NCBI GenBank assembly: GCA_944324825.1
Contig: CALUXU010000011.1
Span: 1-64,000, forward strand
Length of the DNA stretch: 64,000 bases
From: Candidatus Gastranaerophilales bacterium
Lineage (GTDB): Bacteria > Cyanobacteriota > Vampirovibrionia > Gastranaerophilales > Gastranaerophilaceae
Direction: 5' to 3'
Shown here: positions 17,394 to 26,269 of the stretch, piece after piece
Layout: each line of letters opens with the position of its first letter
How positions within the stretch are numbered: position 1 is the first letter of the stretch
The notes under the pieces: model-generated
Seen by the model: only the letters and a program-made list of their open reading frames with translations
Databases searched by the model: none
Told to the model about the DNA's origin: nothing
Made by a program: the position numbers and the translations under genes

Positions 17394-18743
17394 CTAGTTA
17401 TTTGACAGAACTTCTTTGGTGCATTCAACTGCGATATCGCTTACAAAATCCATGTCTTTTTCTTCAATTATTAATGGCGGATTAAAGTATATCACATCTC
17501 CTAACGGTCTTAACAATACACCTTTATCCAGTGCTTTTTTGTATATTTGATATCCAAGTCTTAACTTACTATCAAAAGGCTCTTTTGTATGAGTATCTTT
17601 AACAAGCTCTATTGCATTTATAAGCCCGATATCTCTGATATCTCCTATATGTGGGAGTTTAGAAAATTTCTCCCGAATCATACTGTTAAATACCGGTGCT
17701 TTTCGATTTACGCCTTCAATTATTTTTTCATCGTCCAATATGTTTAACACTTCTATTGCCGCAGAGCAGCCTAGAGGGTTCCCTGCGTATGTATGCGAGT
17801 GCATAAATGCTTTTCCTTCAAGATAGTCGGAATAAAACGCATCATAAATTTCCTGTGTTGTGATAGTAATTGACATAGGCATATAACCGCCTGTTAACCC
17901 TTTTGAAACACACATAATATCAGGAGATACCTCCGCCCAATCAAAGGCAAACATTTTCCCTGTCCTTCCGAACCCGGTTGCAATTTCATCGGCAATTAAG
18001 TGGACGTTGTATTCGTCGCAAAGCTTTCTTAGTTTCTTTAGATATTCAGGGGAATAGATTTTCATGCCGGCAGAACCTTGGAGAAGAGGTTCGACAATTA
18101 TTGCAGCTGTTTCATGTCCATACTGTTCAAAGGCCTTCTTCGTTCTTTCAAAGCATTCGGCATTACAGGTTTTATAATGTTTGCAATACGGGCATCTGTA
18201 ACAGTCGGGCTTATCGACTCTTATTACATCTAAGAGTAACGGTTTGTAGAGCTTAGTATATAAATCGCAATCTCCGACTGCAAGTGCTGCAAGCGTTTCC
18301 CCGTGGTATGCTTCTTTTAGAGCCATGAATCTGGTCTTTTGAGGGTTTCCGCTCTGGATGTGATATTGGAAACTCATTTTTAAAGCCATTTCAACAGAGG
18401 CAGAGCCGTTATCAGCAAAGTTGAACTTACATAACCCTTTCGGTATCTTGGTCATAAGTTTTTTACAAAGCGTAATTGCTGTTTTGTGTGAAAAATTTGC
18501 AAAAATAACGTGTTCAAGTGTATCTAATTGTTTTTTTATTGCGTTACTGATTCTCGGGTTGCAATGCCCCAAAAGATTACACCACCAGGAGCTTACAACG
18601 TCTTTGTAGCATTTCCCTTCAATGTCATAAAGGTCTATTCCTTTTGCGTGGTCTATGATTATTGGGGGAAAAGCTTCATAGTCTTTCATTTGTGAGCACG
18701 GATGCCATATATATTTTAAATCTTCTTCTTGCCAGTTATTCAT
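17394..18743 (-). CDS. bioA: Adenosylmethionine-8-amino-7-oxononanoate aminotransferase BioA
   Basis: 449 aa, a class III PLP aminotransferase. It has the BioA start (WHPCSQMKDYEAFPPI), VSSWWCNLLGH, YHGETLAALAVGD, the DEIATGFGRTG block and the PLP lysine in CVSKGLTGGY. It transfers an amino group from SAM to KAPA to give DAPA in biotin synthesis. A five-cysteine insert near residues 168-184 (CYRCPYC...C...C) looks able to bind metal. Its start overlaps bioD by four bases. bioF and bioB are not in the window. Confidence 0.93.
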   Translation of the reverse strand: MNNWQEEDLKYIWHPCSQMKDYEAFPPIIIDHAKGIDLYDIEGKCYKDVVSSWWCNLLGHCNPRISNAIKKQLDTLEHVIFANFSHKTAITLCKKLMTKIPKGLCKFNFADNGSASVEMALKMSFQYHIQSGNPQKTRFMALKEAYHGETLAALAVGDCDLYTKLYKPLLLDVIRVDKPDCYRCPYCKHYKTCNAECFERTKKAFEQYGHETAAIIVEPLLQGSAGMKIYSPEYLKKLRKLCDEYNVHLIADEIATGFGRTGKMFAFDWAEVSPDIMCVSKGLTGGYMPMSITITTQEIYDAFYSDYLEGKAFMHSHTYAGNPLGCSAAIEVLNILDDEKIIEGVNRKAPVFNSMIREKFSKLPHIGDIRDIGLINAIELVKDTHTKEPFDSKLRLGYQIYKKALDKGVLLRPLGDVIYFNPPLIIEEKDMDFVSDIAVECTKEVLSNN

Positions 18744-19402
18744 TTTTCAAGTTCCTTAAATATTTTTTTATTAATTTTTATATCAGTATCATTTCGTTGA
18801 ACCGTGGTCAATATATTCAATCCTGTTAATTTTTCTATTGATATTACGTTGTCTTCATACATAAAATTATCTTTATAATTATTGAGAATAATACCACGGA
18901 TATTTAGATTCCGTTTTTGGGCGTATTCTACGGTTAAAAGTACTGAGTTTATTGTTCCGAGCCCGCCGTCTGCAACAATTACAATATCAGCTCCCATATC
19001 TTTTATTAAATCATTCATAAGGTATTTATTTTCAAGATTAATCGGACAAGTTATACCGCCGGCGCCCTCTATTAAAAGATAATCATATTCTTGCTGTTTA
19101 GATTTAAAATCTTCCAATATTTTTTCTTTTGATATAACTATATGTTGTCTTTTTGCTGCCAGATGCGGTGAAACTGCTTCTTCAAAACAGTAGGTAAGAC
19201 AATCCATCGGATTACAATTTAGACCTGCTGTTTCTGTTACGTACTTACAATCCCCGGGGATTCCGTTTACAGCTCCGCTTAAGATAGGTTTATAATATCC
19301 GCAGTTTAACCCTTCTTCTCTCATTTTCTTTACAATCAGAGCTGAGATGTATGTTTTACCTATATCAGTTCCGGTTGCAGTAATAAATATACATTTTGTC
19401 AT
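18740..19402 (-). CDS. bioD: Dethiobiotin synthetase BioD
   Basis: 220 aa. The P-loop variant TATGTDIGKT is at residues 9-18, LIEGAGGITCPIN is near 112 and a switch region is present. It closes the ureido ring of dethiobiotin from DAPA, CO2 and ATP. A strong Shine-Dalgarno GGAGG precedes the ATG. It lies 25 bases after trkH and overlaps bioA, so trkA-trkH-bioD-bioA may be one transcript. Confidence 0.94.
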   Translation of the reverse strand: MTKCIFITATGTDIGKTYISALIVKKMREEGLNCGYYKPILSGAVNGIPGDCKYVTETAGLNCNPMDCLTYCFEEAVSPHLAAKRQHIVISKEKILEDFKSKQQEYDYLLIEGAGGITCPINLENKYLMNDLIKDMGADIVIVADGGLGTINSVLLTVEYAQKRNLNIRGIILNNYKDNFMYEDNVISIEKLTGLNILTTVQRNDTDIKINKKIFKELEK

Positions 19403-19427
19403 TTACTAACCTCCGGCATAATTTTAT

Positions 19428-20897
19428 TTAATCAAATTTAAAATTGTAAAAATCCTTCTCTAAAAATACTAAAAACGGTATTAATTCAAGTCTGCCTACC
19501 AGCATATTAAATATCATAATAAGTTTTGAAGATGTATGTAAACCATTAAAATTACTCATTGGTCCTACAATTCTGCCAAAACCAGGACCGATATTCCCTA
19601 TAGATGTGATGGATGAAGATATACCTATTACAATACTTTTTTCGATAATTGATATCGCAATAATTGCGACCATTGCAATTGCCAAATAAAACATTACAAA
19701 ACTGACTGTTTGAGTCAAAACATCTTTTGATACTATACTGTCATTAACTTTTATATTTATAACAGCATTAGGATGTAATATTTTTTTTAATTCAGTTCTC
19801 ATAATCTTATAAAGAAGCATCCAGCGTACTATTTTTATCCCGCCGCCTGTTGAACTTGCGCAGGCACCTGTGAACATTGCAAGAAAAAGTAAAATTTGTG
19901 ACGTGAATGACCATTTTGCGAAGTCCACACTGGCATTACCTGTTGAGGTCATAATTGAGATTACCTGATAACAGCCGTGTGTTACTGCTTCAAATATTTT
20001 GTAATGGTCATTTAATACCAGTGATATGGCGACCAATGCAGAGATACCTGCAAAGATTCCGAAATATACTCTAAATTCTTCATTTTTCCACATTAACAGC
20101 GGATTTAGTTTAGTATAAGCTCTATGCTGCAAGTTGAAACTTGAACCTGCAAGAAATACAAAAAACATCATAATCCATACGATGTAATTGGAATGATATC
20201 CCATGATACTTTCCGGATTTGGGGAAAATCCCCCTGCTGCAATTGTTGCCATACTGTTACAGATTGCATCAAAAACCGGCATTTTGGCAATAACCAAACA
20301 AATTGTTTCAACAAGTGTAAGCCCTGCATATACAACCCATAGAGAAGATGCTGTACTTCTGATTCTTGGTGTGAATTTATCCTCTGTAGGCCCCGGAGAT
20401 TCCGCAAAAAACATCTGGCGGCCCGCAATGGCAAATTGTGGTAATATAGCAATAAATAAGACGATAATTCCCATACCCCCGAGCCAATGAGTGAAGCATC
20501 TCCAGAACATTAGAGTTTTAGGGATTGAATAATTTGTTAAAATTGTAGCTCCTGTTGTTGTAACACCTGATACGGATTCAAAGAGAGCATTAATAGGCGA
20601 TATATTATAAAAAGTATAAGGTATTGCTGCAATAAGGCTTACCAGAATCCAGGAAATTGTTACTATAAAAAGTCCTTCACTTTTTTTGATGTCGTTTAAA
20701 TTCTTCAATTCTCCTTTAATCTTCCCTATTTGATTAAAGATATATCCTATTGATATAGATATAACTGCAGTAATTAAAAAAGGGAGCATTGAATCGTATT
20801 CTTTGTAAATTAAAGAAATTAAAATAGGAGTGCATACCAGAATCCCAAAAAAGGTTAAAACCAGACCAAAACTGTATGATAAATAATTAAATCTCAT
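19428..20897 (-). CDS. trkH: Potassium uptake channel subunit TrkH
   Basis: 489 aa, strongly hydrophobic. All four pore-loop signatures can be seen: VTTTGAT near residue 115, AAGGFSP, TSTGNAS and SIGNIGPGFG near the C-terminus. It forms the K+-conducting dimer in the inner membrane and is gated by the TrkA ring. The gene shares a single base with the trkA stop codon, so the two are coupled. Confidence 0.94.
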   Translation of the reverse strand: MRFNYLSYSFGLVLTFFGILVCTPILISLIYKEYDSMLPFLITAVISISIGYIFNQIGKIKGELKNLNDIKKSEGLFIVTISWILVSLIAAIPYTFYNISPINALFESVSGVTTTGATILTNYSIPKTLMFWRCFTHWLGGMGIIVLFIAILPQFAIAGRQMFFAESPGPTEDKFTPRIRSTASSLWVVYAGLTLVETICLVIAKMPVFDAICNSMATIAAGGFSPNPESIMGYHSNYIVWIMMFFVFLAGSSFNLQHRAYTKLNPLLMWKNEEFRVYFGIFAGISALVAISLVLNDHYKIFEAVTHGCYQVISIMTSTGNASVDFAKWSFTSQILLFLAMFTGACASSTGGGIKIVRWMLLYKIMRTELKKILHPNAVINIKVNDSIVSKDVLTQTVSFVMFYLAIAMVAIIAISIIEKSIVIGISSSITSIGNIGPGFGRIVGPMSNFNGLHTSSKLIMIFNMLVGRLELIPFLVFLEKDFYNFKFD

Positions 20898-22234
20898 TAT
20901 TTCCCCTTAAAAAACTCTTTTATTGCCGGAGCATTTGTATTTGTTGTGAATATAATAAGATTATCTTTTTTCATAACCATAGTATCTCCTTTAGGGATGA
21001 TAACTCGGTTTCTTCTTTTAATAGTTCCGACGATTGCTTTAACCGGCATGTTTAAATCTTTTATTTTTCTGTCATTGAATGTTTCAGGGACTGTTATTTC
21101 CAAAACCTCACCCTGCCCTTGTTCAACAGTTGCCAGAATATCAACGTTTGTTTCGTACAGGTCATTTTTAACTTCGTTCAGTGCCGCGTTATTAGGCGAT
21201 ACAGCAACATCAATTCCGACTTTTTCAAACAGAGGTATATTAAGGTTTTTAGAAACTCTTGATATAACCCTTTTTACACCTAATTGCTTTGATAAAAGGG
21301 AACATAAAAGATTCTTTTCATCGTTGTTTGTAACACTTACAACTACATCGCAATCGCTGATTTCTTCTTCATTAAGCAAGGACAGATTCGTTCCGTCGCC
21401 GTTTATTATGAGTGTGTTCGATAATTCCTGTGCGAGGTATTCGCAGCGTTGAACATTTTTTTCAATGATTTTTGTTTTTATTTTCAATTCTTCAAGGTTT
21501 TTAGCCAGCATAAGACCTATTTTACCGCCGCCTATAAGGCAAACAGATTTAACAAATTCTTTCTCGTGGAAAAATGAACCGGCAAGCCTGTCCAGTGCAT
21601 GGGCAAGTCCCATGAATATAACTTTGTCATCTTGTTCAAATATTGTTTCACCTGTCGGAATAAATAATTCGGAATTTCTTGTAATCCCTACAATAATTGT
21701 GTCAGGAGTAAAGTTGCAGTTTTTAATCTGTTGGTTAACCAGAACAGAGTTTTCTTTAAGTTTGTATTCCAACAGTCTGGCTCTTCCGTCCGCAAAGTTT
21801 TCTACATCAAGAGCCTGCGCCACAGTAATAATTCTGAATATTTCCTGTGTTAATAATTCTGCCGGCCAGATTACATAATCAATAAATATATCCCCGCAGA
21901 AATCGGAATCTTTTATACTTAGTGTGGATTTATATTCTTCTTTGCTGACACAGCATATTGTTTTTATTCCTGAAATTCTTTTGGCTGCAAGGCAGGCTAC
22001 AATATTGGCTTCATCAAGCCCGGTGCAGGCAAGGAATACATCTGCATTTTTTATGTCAGCCTGTTTTAAAATCTCAATATCGGATGCGTTTCCCTGAACA
22101 TATCCGATATCTAACTTATTAAAATCGTGTGTAATATTTTCTTCGTTATCAATAATAATAACGTCGTGGTCTTCAAAAAATTCGGTTGCTATCAAGCACC
22201 CCAATTCTGTTGCACCAAAAATTATTATTTTCAT
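20897..22234 (-). CDS. trkA: Trk potassium uptake regulatory subunit TrkA
   Basis: 445 aa with two NAD-binding RCK modules. The first has a degenerate Gly motif (IIFGATELG) at residues 3-11. The second, near 226, has VCLIGGGKIG. A TrkA_C domain follows each. It binds NAD(H)/ATP and gates TrkH. There is no Shine-Dalgarno: TTGACT, 17 bases, TATATT and seven bases lead straight to the ATG, so a leaderless message is likely. Confidence 0.94.
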   Translation of the reverse strand: MKIIIFGATELGCLIATEFFEDHDVIIIDNEENITHDFNKLDIGYVQGNASDIEILKQADIKNADVFLACTGLDEANIVACLAAKRISGIKTICCVSKEEYKSTLSIKDSDFCGDIFIDYVIWPAELLTQEIFRIITVAQALDVENFADGRARLLEYKLKENSVLVNQQIKNCNFTPDTIIVGITRNSELFIPTGETIFEQDDKVIFMGLAHALDRLAGSFFHEKEFVKSVCLIGGGKIGLMLAKNLEELKIKTKIIEKNVQRCEYLAQELSNTLIINGDGTNLSLLNEEEISDCDVVVSVTNNDEKNLLCSLLSKQLGVKRVISRVSKNLNIPLFEKVGIDVAVSPNNAALNEVKNDLYETNVDILATVEQGQGEVLEITVPETFNDRKIKDLNMPVKAIVGTIKRRNRVIIPKGDTMVMKKDNLIIFTTNTNAPAIKEFFKGK

Positions 22235-22241
22235 GCCTTAG

Positions 22242-22270
22242 AATATATCGCAACCTTATCGGCAAGTCAA
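22242..22270 (-). promoter_or_regulatory. Promoter of trkA, predicted leaderless
   Basis: Minus strand: TTGACT (22270-22265), 17-base spacer, TATATT (22247-22242), then seven bases to the ATG at 22234. The divergent gene at 22348 by contrast has a normal AAGGAG ribosome site. Confidence 0.65.
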
Positions 22271-22347
22271 TTATATTCAAAATTTGTAAAGCCTCTTCAC
22301 AAGATTATTAAATTGAGTTACAATAGTTCTAAAATAAGGAGCTTTAG

Positions 22348-22638
22348 ATGAGCGAAGAAAAAATTGTACGTTTAGGCGCTAAACGTGATAAATCACACAA
22401 AGAGCACGAACATGTGCCGCGCAAAGAAGAAGAGAAAGAAAAAGAGGTTACGGAGCCTGTTTATTGTAGTTTTTGCGGCCGACCAAATTCTCAGGTCGTA
22501 AAAATGGTAAAAGGTCCGGGTGTAAATATTTGTTCTGAATGTACAATGATTGCGGTACAGTATTTAATTCTTAACGACAGAATGCCTTCAGCAGAGGCTC
22601 AGGCTATACTTGATGCCTTCTGGGGGAAATGCAGGTGA
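22348..22638 (+). CDS. Stand-alone ClpX-type C4 zinc-finger protein
   Basis: 96 aa. Residues 1-34 are charged and disordered (Lys/Glu-rich). Residues 35-80 match the ClpX N-terminal zinc-binding domain: CSFCGR, then CSECTMIAVQYL. No AAA+ domain follows; the stop comes directly after. In ClpX this domain dimerises and binds adaptors and substrates, so the protein might modulate Clp unfoldase targeting. That is inference. The Shine-Dalgarno AAGGAG is seven bases upstream. The next gene begins three bases after its stop. Confidence 0.85.
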   Translation: MSEEKIVRLGAKRDKSHKEHEHVPRKEEEKEKEVTEPVYCSFCGRPNSQVVKMVKGPGVNICSECTMIAVQYLILNDRMPSAEAQAILDAFWGKCR

Positions 22639-22641
22639 TAA

Positions 22642-24234
22642 ATGAATAAGATTCAAATTAGAGCAGAGATTTTAACTTTAATAACTAAATTACAAACTAC
22701 AACGGCAGTTTCTGATGATATGTTTGCCCTTCTTGATGCCGAAGAGGATAAACAAGCTGTTATGGATGTTCTCTTAAAAGAGTTATCCAGAGCCAAAGAA
22801 CAAAAAGCATTTGTTATATGCTATATGCTTACACGTTTATTTGACAAGGAAATGCTTAATACCTCTCTAAGAGAGTTTATTCGCACACCTAAGATAAACG
22901 ATTATGCCAAAATGGTTGCCTTCAACCTTTTGAGAGATATCGGAAGTGAAATTCAGTATGACGAAGTGAACGGATATTTCACAGAATTTGAACAAATTGT
23001 TGACGAAGAAACAAAAGAATTATTAAATACGGCAATAATGAATCCGGAAGCGCAAATTGATTTTATGGATTTCTTACTTGCACTGCCGCCGGAAGAACAG
23101 CTTGTGCTTGTTCATTCTTTGAATGAAGATTACAGTTATGATGCACTTGCAAATATTTTGATTCCTATATTTTTATACAATCCAAAGTCTGAGCTTGCTA
23201 AAGAGGTTACCGGATTGTTGGCAGAATCAAAATCGCAGCTTGCGTTCCATGCATTTGAGGATGCAAAAGAATTTGTGTCGGAAGATTTGTATCCTTTGAT
23301 TAATAAAGGTTTATCTACGTTAAAGCTTGCAGGTATAAGGGTTGATAATACAATAGAATTTTATAAAGATATTTTGAAAGCTTCAAAGCCTTATCGTTCC
23401 TACATAAGTTATCCGGACGGGCATGGTAACAATGCTGTGGTATTTTCACGCAAACGTCCTGATGAAACTTTGCAGTTTGTTGCAATGGTTATAAACGATA
23501 AGTACGGTATTTTGGACTGCTTTGGTTTTAATGAAATTACTGAATTTGATTATAACAGGATTCTCGACCGATTCTTTGGTGATGACGGCAGAGTCGAGAT
23601 TGATGAGAGAGTACTTAAATATTTGATTGATGAGGCAGAAAAACTCTCCAGATACAATATGGATATTTTGCCTTACGAATATGTCTGTTGGAAAAATATA
23701 TTCCTTGATATAGAACCTAAGAAACCTCAATGTAGTATATCCCCTAAAGAATTAAATCAAGAAGAGATTGATACGGTTGCTCTTTTAGATTTTACTCAGC
23801 ATTGGTTCTATGATACGGAAACTTCTGACGGTTTTAAAGCTTTTATCGAAAAATTAAATAAAGAAATGGTTGAAAAAGAGTTTAACGTTGATTTAGATAA
23901 TTTTATAAAGGCTCATTTTGATACGGTTTACACTCAGGAAGAAAAAATGCTCTGGGACAGAAGGTTCTATTTCTCAGCGTATTTAAGCGAATTACGTGCT
24001 AAGAATTCTGAATCTCAATTGTTATTGTCGCTTCAGGGTAATACAGAATTTTTAAGAAATATTTTGAGAAAGAGTATTTATGAATACTATATAAGACAAC
24101 GCTGGATTTTGACTAATTCTAAAAAGACAAAATCCATGTTCCAGCGAAGTGAAGAAAAAGATTCTATCGGTTTAGAATTAATTCAGCTTGATATGATTAT
24201 ATCTTCAATCGAAAACTTGTGGGTTAAAGTATAA
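22642..24234 (+). CDS. Hypothetical helical protein, 530 aa
   Basis: I do not recognise it. It is acidic and almost wholly alpha-helical in pattern, with no signal peptide or membrane segment; the first 230 residues look like HEAT/armadillo-type helical pairs. A middle segment (about 245-300, YISYPDGHGNNAVVFSRKR) looks like a mixed alpha/beta domain. The last base of its stop codon is the first base of the ruvX start. It sits between a ClpX-type zinc finger and a Clp N-domain protein, which hints at a role in proteostasis, unproven. Confidence 0.75.
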   Translation: MNKIQIRAEILTLITKLQTTTAVSDDMFALLDAEEDKQAVMDVLLKELSRAKEQKAFVICYMLTRLFDKEMLNTSLREFIRTPKINDYAKMVAFNLLRDIGSEIQYDEVNGYFTEFEQIVDEETKELLNTAIMNPEAQIDFMDFLLALPPEEQLVLVHSLNEDYSYDALANILIPIFLYNPKSELAKEVTGLLAESKSQLAFHAFEDAKEFVSEDLYPLINKGLSTLKLAGIRVDNTIEFYKDILKASKPYRSYISYPDGHGNNAVVFSRKRPDETLQFVAMVINDKYGILDCFGFNEITEFDYNRILDRFFGDDGRVEIDERVLKYLIDEAEKLSRYNMDILPYEYVCWKNIFLDIEPKKPQCSISPKELNQEEIDTVALLDFTQHWFYDTETSDGFKAFIEKLNKEMVEKEFNVDLDNFIKAHFDTVYTQEEKMLWDRRFYFSAYLSELRAKNSESQLLLSLQGNTEFLRNILRKSIYEYYIRQRWILTNSKKTKSMFQRSEEKDSIGLELIQLDMIISSIENLWVKV

Positions 24235-24632
24235 TGGACAAAGTAATGGCTCTCGATATAGGAACAAAACGAATCGGGGTTGCCTTGAGCGATTTTCTGC
24301 ATATTACCGCTAACCCTCATTCCTGTGTATTGAGGGAGCCGGAATCTGATGCAATTCTGGCAATAAAAAAAATTGCCGAAGAAAATAGAGTCGTAACAAT
24401 TGTTGTCGGGGTTCCTGTTAATATGGACGGCACATACGGTTTTCAAGCAGAAGATTGTAAAAAATTTGCTGGTAAATTAAGCGGGTTTGATATAGTATTT
24501 GAAGATGAAAGGTTAACATCAGAACAGGCAGAAGAAAATCTAAGACAGCGTAAAATTGATTTTAGAAAAAATAAACAGCTTGTAGATATTGAAAGTGCCT
24601 GTATAATTTTGGAACAATATTTAGGAAAGTGA
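24234..24632 (+). CDS. ruvX: Holliday junction resolvase-like / pre-16S rRNA nuclease RuvX (YqgF)
   Basis: 132 aa, the normal length. The RNase H-like fold begins MALDIGTKRIGVALSD. FEDERLTS lies near residue 90 and DIESACIILEQYL near the end, providing the acidic residues. The family matures the 5' end of 16S rRNA and has been linked to Holliday junctions. It overlaps the 530-aa gene by one base and is followed by DUF1292. The same RuvX-DUF1292 order is familiar from Firmicutes. Confidence 0.94.
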   Translation: MDKVMALDIGTKRIGVALSDFLHITANPHSCVLREPESDAILAIKKIAEENRVVTIVVGVPVNMDGTYGFQAEDCKKFAGKLSGFDIVFEDERLTSEQAEENLRQRKIDFRKNKQLVDIESACIILEQYLGK

Positions 24633-24639
24633 GATAAAA

Positions 24640-24915
24640 ATGGCAGATATTAATGATGATCAAATAATAGAAACAATGACAGAAGACGGTGAAGTTGTTC
24701 AATTCCGCCTGTTCGATATTATTGAATTTGAAGAAAAAGAATATGCGCTTCTTTTACCTGTTGAAGATGAAGACGATGACGATGCAGAGATTGTTTTGAT
24801 GCGTTTGGTTAAAGAAGAAGATGATTATTTATTCGAAACAATTGATGACGATGATGAATTTGACAGAGTATCTGAATATATCGAAAGTCTGGAAGAAGCT
24901 GACGACGAAGAATAA
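24640..24915 (+). CDS. DUF1292 family protein
   Basis: 91 aa and very acidic, with Asp/Glu runs near residues 44-50 and 74-79. The pattern LFDIIEFEEKEYALLLPVED is the core of DUF1292 (YrzB-like). Function is unknown. Its position directly behind ruvX is the conserved arrangement seen in other phyla. It is probably cotranscribed with the whole 22.3-28.8 kb run. Confidence 0.88.
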   Translation: MADINDDQIIETMTEDGEVVQFRLFDIIEFEEKEYALLLPVEDEDDDDAEIVLMRLVKEEDDYLFETIDDDDEFDRVSEYIESLEEADDEE

Positions 24916-24926
24916 GGGGTTTTATT

Positions 24927-26267
24927 TTGTTAGAGAAATTTACGGAGCAGGCTATTAATACGGTATCAGAATCCCAAAATTACGCACTATCTTTGGGAAG
25001 TTCGGAGGTATGCCTTGAACACCTGTTATATGCGATTGTTAAAGAGTCTAAAGGAATCTCTTTGAGATTATTTAAAACAAATGATATTACTTTAGATAAG
25101 GTTGATACCGCTGTCCGCCGATATGTTTCTCAGTCAACAAATAAGTTTTCTCAAATTCCTTTTAACAATCACTATAAAGAGGTTTTGAAAAAATCTCTTG
25201 ATCTTGCAAAAGTTTCAGGGCATCAGAATATTCTATACGAGCATTTGTTTCTAGCGCTTTTAACAGATAAATCCTCAAATGTATCTCAAATTCTTGAGGA
25301 TTTTGAGTTTGATACTTTTAAGGCAAAAGATTTGTTGAGCCGTTTGGTTCAAAAGAAACAAAAAGCATTGGAGCATCCTGAAGGCGAAGAAAAAGAGCGT
25401 AAGAATATTATCGACTATGTTTTTGATGATTCAGGAGTCGCACCGATATTTAATCGTGCAATTTCAAAACTATCTACTACGGATTATGAGATTTTAGGAA
25501 CCGAGCAGATTGTTGCATCTATCTTAGAGGATAGAGATTCAAGCTTAACAAAAATATTTGCAGAATATGGTATAACGGCAGAAAGTTTTGATGAGAAATT
25601 AAAAACTTTGCAATCCAGAAAGGCTGAATATGATGCCAAAAGGGTTGTATTTACTCCAAAAGCTTTTGTTGTTATGAGCTCAGCCTTAGAAATTGCCAAA
25701 GAACTCGGCTCATCTAAGGTTCTTCCTGAGCATATTGCACTGGGAATTTTAAAGTGCAAAAAAGGTGTCGCTTATGAAATCTTTGAACAGCTTAACGTAA
25801 AAGAAGAAGATTTGATGAATGCGATTATAAAACCGATAGAAAAACAAATGCCGGAAGCTCTTATTATTCTTAAGCTTGCAAAAGAAGAAGCACGCAGAAT
25901 AGGGAAAAAAGTTGTAGGTACAGAGATGCTGCTCCTTGGGATAATATCAGAGGGGGCAGGTGTTGGTGCTAGAGTATTATCTAAGCTTGAGATTACGCTT
26001 CAAGATGCCCGCAAAATCATTGAATCTCAACTCGGATACGGAAACGATTATTTTGACAGCGAAATCGTATTCACAAAACGTGCAAAAGCTGTTCTTGAAA
26101 AAGCTTGGTCGCTTGCGAAAGAGGAAAACAAGGATAGAATTGCATCAGAAGATTTATTAATGGCAATTATATCCGAGCCGTCAGCGCTTGCTATGAAGGT
26201 ATTAGAGCAGTTAGGTGTTGATGCGGTAGAAATAAAATACGGTATACTAAAAGAATTAGAGTCATAA
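24927..26267 (+). CDS. Protein of three tandem Clp N-terminal modules, no ATPase
   Basis: 446 aa. The start codon is TTG, with AAGGGG upstream. It consists of three Clp_N double-repeat modules at about 1-145, 160-300 and 305-446. The last is the most ClpC-like, with AKEEARRIGKKVVGTEMLLLGI and IVFTKRAKAVLEKAW. No Walker motif is present. In ClpA/ClpC these modules bind adaptors (ClpS, MecA) and phospho-arginine substrates. A free array could act as a scaffold, decoy or adaptor for a Clp unfoldase. Weak similarity of modules one and two suggests old duplication. Confidence 0.85.
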   Translation: MLEKFTEQAINTVSESQNYALSLGSSEVCLEHLLYAIVKESKGISLRLFKTNDITLDKVDTAVRRYVSQSTNKFSQIPFNNHYKEVLKKSLDLAKVSGHQNILYEHLFLALLTDKSSNVSQILEDFEFDTFKAKDLLSRLVQKKQKALEHPEGEEKERKNIIDYVFDDSGVAPIFNRAISKLSTTDYEILGTEQIVASILEDRDSSLTKIFAEYGITAESFDEKLKTLQSRKAEYDAKRVVFTPKAFVVMSSALEIAKELGSSKVLPEHIALGILKCKKGVAYEIFEQLNVKEEDLMNAIIKPIEKQMPEALIILKLAKEEARRIGKKVVGTEMLLLGIISEGAGVGARVLSKLEITLQDARKIIESQLGYGNDYFDSEIVFTKRAKAVLEKAWSLAKEENKDRIASEDLLMAIISEPSALAMKVLEQLGVDAVEIKYGILKELES

Positions 26268-26269
26268 TT

